DNA of 64,000 nucleotides from a gamma proteobacterium HIMB30 (GTDB lineage: Bacteria > Pseudomonadota > Gammaproteobacteria > Pseudomonadales > Litorivicinaceae), in contig AGIG01000017.1 in assembly GCA_000227525.2 (NCBI GenBank), positions 41,537 through 105,536 of the forward strand. The letters are read 5' to 3'. The position numbers and the translations under genes were made by a program. The notes below the pieces were generated by a model, which saw only the letters and a list, made by a program, of their open reading frames with translations, was not told the origin of the DNA and did no database searches. Shown here in pieces: positions 52,449 through 60,905 of this stretch (within the stretch, counting starts at the first letter, position 1; every line of letters starts with the position of its first letter).

Positions 52449-53467
52449 TGGCGAGTGACTTGACCTTGAGCCCGCGCGCGTCGGCGCTTCTTGATTCGCT
52501 CCGTCGTCGTCACGAAGATCCATCCATTCCTAATGTGCCTGTGGGCCGGTCGATTGAGGATCTTCCCGAGAAAAGCGCGGGATCAGCTTTTGATGCCGGG
52601 ACGGAGGAGCAGATTGCATCGGATGTGTTCCTTGAACAGGGTCCTCGGTATGAGGTCAAGCAACCGAAAAAACAGGGTTTCCTGGAGCGTCTTAACGCTC
52701 GCTCTACCAAGTCGACCTACAGGCGAGAGACCCGCGGTGGGTACGGGCTGAGCCTCTTTTTCAGGATACTGCTGCTGTTCGGAGCGATCGGTGGTGCGAT
52801 CTACGGAAACCTGTTTTTTTTGACCCCAGAAACTGAGCGGTTTATCGAAGAGCGGGCTCAGGGCGGTCAGGCTGAGCGACAAATTCCGGGTTTCACTAGC
52901 CAAATCAAGCAATTGAAGACCCAGCTCGCGACAGTTCAAGAAGATTTGAAGTCGAAAACGGTATTATTTTCGTCGCGCGAGTTCTTCAGGACACGGATCA
53001 GTGAGTTTCTATTCGAGCTAGAGTCTGCAGGCGGTCGGATCACGACCCTTTGTATCGGCCGATTACAGTCGAAGGGGACCCTTGATCCGTGTAATCCCAA
53101 TCCCGAGCCTGTGCCGCAGAAGGGCAAGGCAAAGAAAAAAACAGACAAAGCGCCGCCGCCGAAAGGGTCTGGCCAGCAGTTTAGCCAGGTATATTCTGGT
53201 TTCCTGATGGGTAACCCGTTTGAGATTGCTAAGGATGCGATCAAGATCGACGAGATCGCGCGGCTTGACCCAAGCTTTGGTTCTGTGGGTGTCGATGGCG
53301 TGATTTTGGAGCTCGAGGGGAGCTCGGAGTCGTATTTCATTGCGAGGCAGTCGCTTGTTCGTGACATCCCCGCCATCGTATTGCTCGGCGAAAATATCAA
53401 GTATCAGCAAGACAGTAACTCAGAGAAGATACAGCTCGTATTCTCTTATCCCTACTCAGGAGACTAA
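52448..53467 (+). CDS. PilO-like pilus alignment protein
   Basis: A 339-residue protein. Residues 1-100 are a long cytoplasmic, charged tail. One membrane helix lies at about 102-125 (SLFFRILLLFGAIGGAIYGNLFF). Next come a coiled coil (TSQIKQLKTQLATVQEDLKSK) and a periplasmic domain with a basic insertion (KGKAKKKTDKAPPPK). The layout and its place directly after the PilM-PilN gene match PilO/GspM. The long N-terminal tail is unusual, since PilO has only a short one. Sequence identity with PilO is weak, so the call is largely from context. Confidence 0.62.
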   Translation: MASDLTLSPRASALLDSLRRRHEDPSIPNVPVGRSIEDLPEKSAGSAFDAGTEEQIASDVFLEQGPRYEVKQPKKQGFLERLNARSTKSTYRRETRGGYGLSLFFRILLLFGAIGGAIYGNLFFLTPETERFIEERAQGGQAERQIPGFTSQIKQLKTQLATVQEDLKSKTVLFSSREFFRTRISEFLFELESAGGRITTLCIGRLQSKGTLDPCNPNPEPVPQKGKAKKKTDKAPPPKGSGQQFSQVYSGFLMGNPFEIAKDAIKIDEIARLDPSFGSVGVDGVILELEGSSESYFIARQSLVRDIPAIVLLGENIKYQQDSNSEKIQLVFSYPYSGD

Positions 53468-53469
53468 CC

Positions 53470-54111
53470 ATGAATAGCCTCAAATTTCTTTTAGCGTCGA
53501 TCGCGTTCCTGTTGTCAGGGATCGTTGTCTCTGAACCGAAGCAACTGATTGAAGAACGCCTGGTCAGTTTGAAGGGTGTGTCGGTGAGCGAGGCTAAGAC
53601 ACTTGCGTCCGGATACGCTGTCGAAGTGATCCTCGGGCAGAAAGTGGAAGCTATTCGGGGGACGGAGCTCGAACTCGCTCTTCGTGAGATCAGTGGCAAA
53701 GGAGAGCTGACCCAAGGAGACGAAATCCAAGTGTTTCTCCGGCACCAAGGTGCGGCGAACGCGTTGTGTGAATTGTTGGCCAAAGAAAATCTGATCGGGG
53801 CCTCCAAGGAGGGTACGGCATATTCCTGCATACAGAACCAGACGGCGGAGGCACAGCTGCCGAAGCAGGTCGCTCTCGCGCAGATTTCGTCGCGTCAATT
53901 GATTGAGTCCCGTCAAGACGGATTATCGCTTGACGTGGTGCCCGGCACCTCGAATCTAGTGCGCCTGGCCCAGGGGAACCAGATCGCCAGCGAGATCTTT
54001 GTTCTGGCGGTCTACCAGGGCGGGCTGTTCCTCGTATCACGCGCTGGCGACTATCAAATCATCACCTTGGATGCGCCAAGAGGTGCCGGTCTCTTCGAGC
54101 GTCGAGGCTAA
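53470..54111 (+). CDS. Exported protein of the pilus operon, PilP position, unrecognised
   Basis: A 213-residue protein with a signal peptide (NSLKFLLASIAFLLSGIVVSE) and no lipobox. It occupies the place of PilP (after PilO), but I see no PilP motif. The body is mixed alpha/beta with three regions of weak internal resemblance (LASGYAVEVILGQKVEAI, FLRHQGAANALCELLAKENLI, VLAVYQGGLFLVSRAGDY). Two cysteines occur. It may link the inner-membrane PilM/N/O complex to the secretin. Two bases separate it from the previous gene and three from the next. Confidence 0.55.
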   Translation: MNSLKFLLASIAFLLSGIVVSEPKQLIEERLVSLKGVSVSEAKTLASGYAVEVILGQKVEAIRGTELELALREISGKGELTQGDEIQVFLRHQGAANALCELLAKENLIGASKEGTAYSCIQNQTAEAQLPKQVALAQISSRQLIESRQDGLSLDVVPGTSNLVRLAQGNQIASEIFVLAVYQGGLFLVSRAGDYQIITLDAPRGAGLFERRG

Positions 54112-54114
54112 CCG

Positions 54115-55818
54115 GTGACCGCCTACTCGTCTGAGATCGCAGCTAAGGTTTTAAAGGTCCTATCGACGGCCGGTAAGTTGAGTGGTGACTGGGGCTCACG
54201 ATATCTCGAGATGTCGCCAGCAGACGCAGGCGAACTTTTGGACGGGTTTCTGGCTGAAGACGACGAACGTGAGGAGTGGGTCGTTAAGATCCTCTGCCGG
54301 GCGTTCCAGATGACTGAGTCGGCGGTATCACCAGAGCAACTGTCCCCCGATTTGTTTAAGCGGGTCCCCAAGAACTTAGTCGACACCCACCAGTTTCTCC
54401 CGCTCGGTGCCGATGGTCGTTTCCTGAAAGTCGGTAGCGTGATCCCGCTGTCGTCAGGGTTAAAGGCGCAGATCAAAGGCGTCGCCGGCCTTAATGTGGA
54501 GTTCTCGTTAATCGCCCCGTCGGCTTTTAAGCAACTTCGAGGCTCACGGATCGCTCGAGACGCCCTCGATCAGACGCCTGCATCGGGCGAGGCGCTGCAA
54601 ACCAAGCAGCGACGGGTACAGAAATGGAACGCGGGTGACGACTCGCTGGTCACCGACTTCTGTAATGATATTTTGCTCACATCGATCGAGACGGGGACCT
54701 CGGATATCCACATCGAGGGGTTTCGAGACTTCGCTCGGATCCGGATGCGTCGTGACGGGGTCTTAAAGGTTCATGACGAGTACACCGAGTACCTGTTTAA
54801 AAATTACGGTGCGGTTGTGACGCGCTTCAAGATTATGGCCAACTGCGATATTGCAGAGAAACGTATCGCGCAGGACGGGGCGATCACGGTTGTTGGTCCC
54901 CACGGCGAGGACATCGATCTCCGATTCAACACGGTCCCGACCAAGTACGGTGAACGGATCGTGATGCGTATTTTGGCGGGCGACCCAGCGTTGTCGCTCG
55001 ACAAGCTGGGCTTTGATCCCAAGGATTACCAAAAGATCCTTCAGGCGATTACAGCACCACAGGGAATGGTGCTTGTGACAGGTCCCACCGGATCCGGTAA
55101 AACAACGACCCTATACGGCGCGCTTCAGTACATCAATAAGCCCGAGCTCAATATCATGACTGCCGAGGATCCGATTGAGTACTACCTCGAGGGTGCCGGT
55201 CAGGTTCAGGCGAACGAGCGAGTGGGGTTATCGTTTGCGAACATTCTTCGTTCGTTCTTGCGTCAGGATCCAGAGGTGATTCTGGTTGGTGAGATTCGAG
55301 ACACTGAGACCGTAGAGATCGCTGTCAAAGCCGCCCTAACGGGCCACCTGCTCCTATCCACGCTCCACACTAATGATGCAATTTCGACGATCAACCGGCT
55401 ACTGAACATGGGCGTGCCTAATTTTATGGTGGCCTCAGCGTTATCATTAGTCGTCGCGCAACGATTAGCCAGAAAGTCGTGCCAGAATTGTCTGGAACCA
55501 GACCCCGCGGCGACGCCTGAGGCGCTCGCCCGGATTGGTTTCACTCCTGAGCAAATTGAGCAGATCAAGCCGATGAAAGGCTTCGGCTGCAGAGCCTGTG
55601 GTGGGTCTGGGTACAAAGGCCGGCAAGGTATTTATGAGGTGTTGCGAGTCTCCCCGAAGATGGAGGCGGGTATCCTTAAGAACATGCAAACCGGTGACCT
55701 GATGAAGCTCGCAAAAAGCGAAGGGTTTCTGACGATGCAGGATATTGGTCGTCAGTACGTCGCTAGGCACATCATTTCGCTCGAAGAGTTCCAGCGTACG
55801 CTGGTGATGGACACCTGA
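54115..55818 (+). CDS. pilB: PilB/GspE-type pilus extension ATPase
   Basis: A 567-residue hexameric ATPase starting at GTG 54115. An N-terminal GspE-N domain (about 50-150) precedes the ATPase core. Walker A is GPTGSGKTT near 323, the Asp box VTAEDP-like IMTAEDPIEYYLEG, Walker B ILVGEIRDTETVEIAVKAALTGHLLLSTLHTND with the His box. A zinc-binding pair, CQNCL and CRACGGSGYKGRQGIYEV, lies near 460-515. It powers assembly of pilin subunits at the inner membrane. The tetracysteine element and the length are typical of PilB/GspE. Confidence 0.93.
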   Translation: MTAYSSEIAAKVLKVLSTAGKLSGDWGSRYLEMSPADAGELLDGFLAEDDEREEWVVKILCRAFQMTESAVSPEQLSPDLFKRVPKNLVDTHQFLPLGADGRFLKVGSVIPLSSGLKAQIKGVAGLNVEFSLIAPSAFKQLRGSRIARDALDQTPASGEALQTKQRRVQKWNAGDDSLVTDFCNDILLTSIETGTSDIHIEGFRDFARIRMRRDGVLKVHDEYTEYLFKNYGAVVTRFKIMANCDIAEKRIAQDGAITVVGPHGEDIDLRFNTVPTKYGERIVMRILAGDPALSLDKLGFDPKDYQKILQAITAPQGMVLVTGPTGSGKTTTLYGALQYINKPELNIMTAEDPIEYYLEGAGQVQANERVGLSFANILRSFLRQDPEVILVGEIRDTETVEIAVKAALTGHLLLSTLHTNDAISTINRLLNMGVPNFMVASALSLVVAQRLARKSCQNCLEPDPAATPEALARIGFTPEQIEQIKPMKGFGCRACGGSGYKGRQGIYEVLRVSPKMEAGILKNMQTGDLMKLAKSEGFLTMQDIGRQYVARHIISLEEFQRTLVMDT

Positions 55819-55821
55819 CGG

Positions 55822-57162
55822 ATGCGTAAGTTCAAGTGGCAGGCGAAGAACGAGTTTGGCCAAAAACAAAGCGGTGAGATCGAAGCAAAGACGCTGTCTC
55901 AGGCCCGTATTGAGCTAAGAGGGCAAGGTCTCCGTCAGGTCCAAGCGAAGGAAATTAAGCCGCTCACCTTTTTTGGATTTGGTGGTAAAAAGAAGGATCA
56001 AAAGCCCAAGCGCCGAGACACCAACCAGCGCGCCAAGCGTCAGGAATTGACGCGCCGTGTTCGTAAGAAAGAGGAAAAGAAATCTGCTTTAAGCGGAGAC
56101 ATCACCTGGGGCCCGTTCGGTGATATCCCGTTTAAAGACCTGCTCGTTTTTACAAAAAAACTCGCGACCATGATTCGTTCCGGGCTTCCCTTGGTTGATG
56201 CACTGACTCTGACCGAAAGTCAGTCGAAGGGAAATATGAAGCGGGTCGCTGGTGAGATTCTTGCGGACGTGAACTCCGGTTTATCACTGAGTGACTCGCT
56301 AAAAAAACAAGTAAGGCATTTTGACAATATTTACCGCAACATGGTTCAGGCAGGTGAGCTGTCCGGAAATCTAGATACGTTCTTGGATCGGCTCGTCTCG
56401 ATGATGGAGCGAGAGAAAGAAATCAAGGCAGGGATTAAAAGTGCTCTTTTCTATCCGGTGACGTTAATTGTGATCACCGTCGGCATCTCTATTTTCATGC
56501 TCACCAACGTTGTCCCAATCTTCCAAGAACTGTTCGCGAATCTCGGTAGTGAGCTACCGGCCTTGACCCAATCATTGGTCGATTTGAGTGAATGGCTGCT
56601 CGGCGGTGGTCTTCTCACACTATTTGGTAGCATTATTTCGGTTTTTGTTGCGAACTCACTACTTACCAAAGGGTTTACTCCATTTGCCAGAATGAAGGCC
56701 CGACTAATTCTGAAGCTGCCTTTGTTTGGGGACATTGTGATGAAGGCAGCGATCGCACGGATGGCGCTGCTGATGGCAAACTTGTTCGCCGCAGGGGTGA
56801 ACATTGTGGACACCTTGGGCGTAGCCGCAAATTCGGCTGGAAACTTGATGTTTCAGGAGGCCATGCTGCGAGTGAAGACGCAAATCACTGGTGGAGCACC
56901 GCTATCTGTTCTCCTCGAGGAAGAGACTGTGTTTCCCCTTGAATTATCGCAGCTCATCCGTGTTGGCGAGGAAACCGGTAACGTCGAAGAGATGCTCGAG
57001 TCGATCGCGAAGTATTACCAGGAGGAATTCGACGCCGTTGTCGATGGCTTGTCGACGGTAATCGAGCCGTTGATGATCGTCTTTGTCGGAGCTGTCGTTG
57101 GCGGATTAATTTTTGCGATGTATTTGCCAATATTTGCAGCTGGCGATTTGGTTCAGGGGTAA
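55822..57162 (+). CDS. pilC: PilC/GspF-type inner-membrane platform protein
   Basis: A 446-residue protein. The cytoplasmic N-terminal part is strongly basic (KKKDQKPKRRDTNQRAKRQ). Two GspF domains follow (about 110-230 and 310-435), each with its membrane helices (YPVTLIVITVGISIFMLTNVVPIFQ, LIVFVG-like IVFVGAVVGGLIFAMYLPIF). Family marks: FTKKLATMIRSGLPLVDAL, VNSGLSLSDSLKK, MVQAGELSGNLDTFL, and LIRVGEETGNVEEML. It anchors the assembly ATPases and organises pilin addition. The basic insertion near residues 50-90 is longer than in most homologues. Confidence 0.92.
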   Translation: MRKFKWQAKNEFGQKQSGEIEAKTLSQARIELRGQGLRQVQAKEIKPLTFFGFGGKKKDQKPKRRDTNQRAKRQELTRRVRKKEEKKSALSGDITWGPFGDIPFKDLLVFTKKLATMIRSGLPLVDALTLTESQSKGNMKRVAGEILADVNSGLSLSDSLKKQVRHFDNIYRNMVQAGELSGNLDTFLDRLVSMMEREKEIKAGIKSALFYPVTLIVITVGISIFMLTNVVPIFQELFANLGSELPALTQSLVDLSEWLLGGGLLTLFGSIISVFVANSLLTKGFTPFARMKARLILKLPLFGDIVMKAAIARMALLMANLFAAGVNIVDTLGVAANSAGNLMFQEAMLRVKTQITGGAPLSVLLEEETVFPLELSQLIRVGEETGNVEEMLESIAKYYQEEFDAVVDGLSTVIEPLMIVFVGAVVGGLIFAMYLPIFAAGDLVQG

Positions 57163-57166
57163 GAAG

Positions 57167-58168
57167 ATGAGTGCGGACCGATTTGATCACATACTAATTC
57201 AATTACTTGAAAAGCTGAGGATTTCAGATTTCCACTTTCATAGTGATAGGCCGCTTGCTTGTCGCGTTAATGGCGAGATTCAGCAATTCCCGGACATTGT
57301 GGTGTCTCGCCAGGAGCTCGACGACGCGTTACGTCACCACATGGATCCCGAGTTCTATCGCCAATTTGAGTCCACCGGGGATGTAGATTTTGCGATCGTT
57401 ATCGGTGAGCGACGGTTCCGTGCGAACGCAGCCAAGGCTCTGCATGGGCTCACATTGATCTTGCGAACGATCGTCACCGAGGTCCCAAATATTGAGAAGT
57501 TAGGGTTACCGCCTGCGATTCATTCGGCTCTAGAGCACAAGGCAGGCTTAGTGCTCGTCACGGGGCAGACGGGATCCGGTAAATCGACATCGCTCGCGTC
57601 GATGATCGACAAAATTAACCGGACCCGTTCAGAGAATATTATTACGGTCGAGGATCCTGTTGAGTTTGTTCATAAACCGCAGAAGTCGATCATTTTTCAG
57701 CGGGAGGTGGGGAGAGACACGAAAAGCTTCGCCGCCGCGTTAAAGGGCGCCCTCCGGCAGGATCCAGACATCATTTTGTTGGGCGAGTTACGGGACTACG
57801 AGACCGTATCCATGGCGTTGACGGCGGCAGAAACCGGTCACCTGGTATTCGGCACCCTTCACACCAGCGGTGCCCCCGAAACGATTACGCGAATAATTGA
57901 TGCCTACCCCGCGGAAGAGCAAGCCCAAGCCCGGTCTCAGCTATCGGGTTCACTTCGCGTCGTAATGACCCAGCAACTGCTGAAGCGCAAAGGCGGCGGC
58001 CGCGTCGGTGCGTTCGAGATCATGGTGAATACGCCCGCGGTTGCGAACCTCATCCGTGAGGACAAAATCCCACAAATAACGAATGCACTTCAAACTGGTG
58101 CTCAGCACGGTATGATCACCATGGAGAAATATATGGAAATGCTGAAAAAGCAGGGAATCATTGATTAA
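57167..58168 (+). CDS. pilT: PilT-type retraction ATPase
   Basis: A 333-residue product from the ATG at 57167 (AAGAAG ahead; an upstream frame lies in pilC). PilT hallmarks: DFHFHSDRPLACRVNGEIQQFP, Walker A GQTGSGKST near 133, VEDPVEFVHKPQKSIIFQREVG, LRQDPDIILLGELRDYETVSMALTAAETGHLVFGTLHT with Walker B and His box, and AIRNLIRE-like VANLIREDKIPQI near the C-terminus. It disassembles pili and gives twitching or retraction-linked motility. The next gene starts nine bases on. Confidence 0.93.
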   Translation: MSADRFDHILIQLLEKLRISDFHFHSDRPLACRVNGEIQQFPDIVVSRQELDDALRHHMDPEFYRQFESTGDVDFAIVIGERRFRANAAKALHGLTLILRTIVTEVPNIEKLGLPPAIHSALEHKAGLVLVTGQTGSGKSTSLASMIDKINRTRSENIITVEDPVEFVHKPQKSIIFQREVGRDTKSFAAALKGALRQDPDIILLGELRDYETVSMALTAAETGHLVFGTLHTSGAPETITRIIDAYPAEEQAQARSQLSGSLRVVMTQQLLKRKGGGRVGAFEIMVNTPAVANLIREDKIPQITNALQTGAQHGMITMEKYMEMLKKQGIID

Positions 58169-58177
58169 GGGGTTGTA

Positions 58178-58543
58178 ATGTCAAACACAGTTGAAATGAA
58201 TGGGCAGACAGCTCAAATCACGCTGACCGGCTCGGTCGACATCAACACGACCGGTGAGCTCAGAAACGCGATTCAGGCGGTCCCAACCAGCGCGACAGCA
58301 TTCGTGATTAACGCGGCGGACGTCAGTTACATCGACTCGTCGGGTGTGGCAGTGATGTTGCTCGCGAAACAGGTAGCCGAGCGATCGTCTGCGTCGTTTA
58401 CCATCACGGCGGTGAGCCCAATGGTGATGAAGGTGCTTGAGCTTGCGAAGCTTGACCAGATATTGAAGATCCAGTCGGTCGTGGGTGGTGAGTCAGAGAA
58501 CAAGCCCGCGTCTGGATCGACAGATTTCTCGGATCTCTTTTAG
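58178..58543 (+). CDS. STAS-domain anti-sigma-factor antagonist-like protein
   Basis: A 121-residue protein. The STAS domain spans about 3-105 (QTAQITLTGSVDINTTGELRNAI, FVINAADVSYIDSSGVAVMLLAKQV, MKVLELAKLDQIL). DSSG at 53-56 contains the serine that is phosphorylated in SpoIIAA/RsbV. A short Ser/Gly tail ends DFSDLF. It is the switch component of a partner-switching system, expected to be phosphorylated by the HATPase and dephosphorylated by the PP2C protein two genes on. It follows pilT in the pilus operon. Confidence 0.88.
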   Translation: MSNTVEMNGQTAQITLTGSVDINTTGELRNAIQAVPTSATAFVINAADVSYIDSSGVAVMLLAKQVAERSSASFTITAVSPMVMKVLELAKLDQILKIQSVVGGESENKPASGSTDFSDLF

Positions 58544-58552
58544 CTCGATCTG

Positions 58553-59791
58553 ATGTCTATCGAGCTCGATATCGTCGCCGAGTTTCTCGAGGCCTACGGC
58601 CAAGCTGGCGACGTATCCGGTGCCCTCGAAGGCTCCTTGCCTAGGCTCGTCGACCACGTTGGCTGCGAGGCTGGGTCGTTCTTTTTTGCCGATCCTTTGT
58701 CCAGCGAACTGGTTTGCCAGGCCTGTGTCGGGCCGGTCGATGTCCGTGGGATCAGGGTCCCGTTCGGTGCCGGGATCGTTGGTCGGGTCTATGAGACGCA
58801 GGAGATTGATACCGTAGAGCATGCCGACTCTGACAAGGACCACAGGAAGTCGGTCGACGAAGAGACCGGGTTTGTGACCAAGAACGTACTCACCCTGCCT
58901 GTGACATTTAAAGACTCACGTATTGGTGCGTTACAGTTGTTGAACCGCGCGACGGCTGAGAATGATTCTGCGGTTTTCCCTGAGCAGTTTATCAGTGTCT
59001 CTAGGGCTCTGGCGTCAGGCCTCGCGCTTGGGTATCACTCCGCCGAGATCACGGAGCAGGTAAGGGCGAACGACGCGTTGCTAAGGGACGTTGAGTTGGC
59101 AGGAACCGTTCAGTCCGCATTGATTCCTGAGGTCCCTGAGGAGCTCGGCTTTGTTGCGGGTTTGATTCCGTACACGAAGTTATCAGGAGACTTCTACGAT
59201 TTTGTTGTAGCCGACAACAAGACATATATCATCGTCGGCGATGTCTCAGGCAAGGGCGTCGCGGCATCACTCACGATGGCTCAGGCCCAGGCCGCTTTCA
59301 GAATTTTTGCAAGAGCAGGCCATCGCGTCGACGATGTTGGTAGATTGATGAATCGAGAGCTCGCCCGTGATCTTGGAGTCGCTCGGTTTGTTACCGCGTT
59401 TATCGGCGTGTTCGATCATGGCGACGAAGTTTTCCAGTTTGTGAACTTAGGTCATGGTGAAATTGTCTGCGAAAGTGCTGGAACGACTGAGATTTATCTC
59501 AGCTCAACACCACCACTTGGGATCACCGCGCCGGAGAACTTTTTCCCGGACGTTGAAGAAATTGCCTTGGGTGACTGGCGGTTGTGGGTTGTCACGGATG
59601 GAATCACCGAAGCTGAGTTTAAGGGTCAAGAATTTGGTGTATCTGGCCTCCTGGCGATTGTAGATAGACTGAAGGACGAGCCGCTTCGCCATGCCGTGAC
59701 ATCGACTCTTGACTTGGTGACAACAGAAAAACTAACGGTCGCTGATGATGTGACCGTTGCAGTTATCGATGGTCGTTGTCGTGGAGCTTAA
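58553..59791 (+). CDS. GAF-PP2C (SpoIIE/RsbU-type) serine phosphatase
   Basis: A 412-residue protein. The GAF sensor domain is at about 10-160 (RLVDHVGCEAGSFFFAD, VPFGAGIVGRVYETQEIDTV, VLTLPVTFKDSRIGALQLLNR). The PP2C/SpoIIE phosphatase is at about 180-410 with the metal-binding aspartates in KLSGDFYDFV and IVGDVSGKGVAASLTMA, then NLGHGE and VVTDGITEA. It should dephosphorylate the STAS protein upstream. The 3' end overlaps the next gene. The GAF ligand is unknown. Confidence 0.9.
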   Translation: MSIELDIVAEFLEAYGQAGDVSGALEGSLPRLVDHVGCEAGSFFFADPLSSELVCQACVGPVDVRGIRVPFGAGIVGRVYETQEIDTVEHADSDKDHRKSVDEETGFVTKNVLTLPVTFKDSRIGALQLLNRATAENDSAVFPEQFISVSRALASGLALGYHSAEITEQVRANDALLRDVELAGTVQSALIPEVPEELGFVAGLIPYTKLSGDFYDFVVADNKTYIIVGDVSGKGVAASLTMAQAQAAFRIFARAGHRVDDVGRLMNRELARDLGVARFVTAFIGVFDHGDEVFQFVNLGHGEIVCESAGTTEIYLSSTPPLGITAPENFFPDVEEIALGDWRLWVVTDGITEAEFKGQEFGVSGLLAIVDRLKDEPLRHAVTSTLDLVTTEKLTVADDVTVAVIDGRCRGA

Positions 59792-60905
59792 GACGGCGAC
59801 TTTTCACTTAAGTGCCGAGACCCTTGGAGCGGCCCGACAATTTGTTGTCGAGACAGCTAACCAGCTGAATCTGGGTGCAGTTGTCGATTTGCAGTTGATG
59901 GAGATTGCAGTCGGTGAAGTTTTCCAAAATATTGTCCGCTACGCTTTCGAAAATTCCGGTCACGAAGGTTCGGTAATAATCCAAGTCGGCAATTTGGGTG
60001 AAATAGCCTCAGTTACTGTCATTGATGAGTCTGAGATCTCGGTTGAGAATGGCATGCGTGCCAAGGTTAGTGACTCGACTGGGGGCTTTGGTCTCGGGAT
60101 GATCAAGGCGTCTACGCAGGGGCAATTTGTTCGCAGGGCGCTCAATCAAAACCGGCTCACCTTATTTTTCGCACCTAAACATCACGAAGTTGCTCGTGAG
60201 TCGATTACTTGGGCTGGGCGCGTCATCGAATTAAAGCTAGAAGGGGCGTCTTTGCCTCGGCTTGCCCGGGAGGTAGTGGAGCATCAGGGCATTTCTGAGT
60301 ATGGGCATCTTGTTGAGACTGCGATTAACGCGATTGAGACATGGGAGTCACTCGCAGTACCTGTGCCGACTTACCACAACACGTCACATTTTCGTGATGT
60401 GCTGATCGCTGTTGATCACCTATGTGACTCGCACGATGACCTTCCCTTGGCGCAGCGGACCGCCCTCATACTGAGTGCGCTACTGCATGATTTTAAGCAC
60501 CCGGGTTCCCGCGTGATTGAGGGGTTTGATTCGATAGAGATATATTCTGAGTCAGAGATTCGGGCGCTTTATAGTTCTGAATCATTAACGACTTCTGAAC
60601 TTAATATCATTGATGAGGTGTGCGAGATCGTTCTAAGCACCCGCGACCCCAAGGCCACGATTCACTTGTCACCAAACGGCTTGAATTCCCTATTCAATGT
60701 TGCAGATTCGAGCGCGTCTTTCATTCCATGGCTAGGCCAGAGCATCAGTGAACAAATCTTAGATGAGCTGGGTGAGTCAGGGAGAATTTGCCCTAGCGAT
60801 TTTTATCGGGGATTTATTGATACATGGCGCGAAATCGGGTGCCCCCCTGAGGCAGCTATGTTTACCGCGTGGATTCATCCGAATAGGTTGATGAATGCTC
60901 TGTAG
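59769..60905 (+). CDS. Anti-sigma-type HATPase fused to an HD phosphodiesterase-like domain
   Basis: A 378-residue product from the ATG at 59769 (a TTG at 59757 is also open; numbers here are from 59757). Residues 10-145 form an RsbW/SpoIIAB-type HATPase: N-box LMEIAVGEVFQNIVRYAFE (48-66), G-box TGGFGLGMIKAS. Residues 180-382 contain YHNTSHFRDVLIAVDHL (206-222) and ALILSALLHDFKHPG (236-250). This wording, YHNxxHxxDV...HDxxHPG, is that of class I cyclic-nucleotide phosphodiesterases. An IVLSTRD segment later could supply a further metal Asp. A fusion of a partner-switch kinase with a nucleotide hydrolase is not one I know. Its 3' end overlaps the ligase gene by 44 bases. Confidence 0.75.
   Translation: MVVVVELKTATFHLSAETLGAARQFVVETANQLNLGAVVDLQLMEIAVGEVFQNIVRYAFENSGHEGSVIIQVGNLGEIASVTVIDESEISVENGMRAKVSDSTGGFGLGMIKASTQGQFVRRALNQNRLTLFFAPKHHEVARESITWAGRVIELKLEGASLPRLAREVVEHQGISEYGHLVETAINAIETWESLAVPVPTYHNTSHFRDVLIAVDHLCDSHDDLPLAQRTALILSALLHDFKHPGSRVIEGFDSIEIYSESEIRALYSSESLTTSELNIIDEVCEIVLSTRDPKATIHLSPNGLNSLFNVADSSASFIPWLGQSISEQILDELGESGRICPSDFYRGFIDTWREIGCPPEAAMFTAWIHPNRLMNAL

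Noticed and set aside
47533..60905. Type II secretion system
   Set aside because: Presence of pilT, true type IV pilins and PglL-like ligase, and absence of a gspC-K set, favour a type IV pilus.
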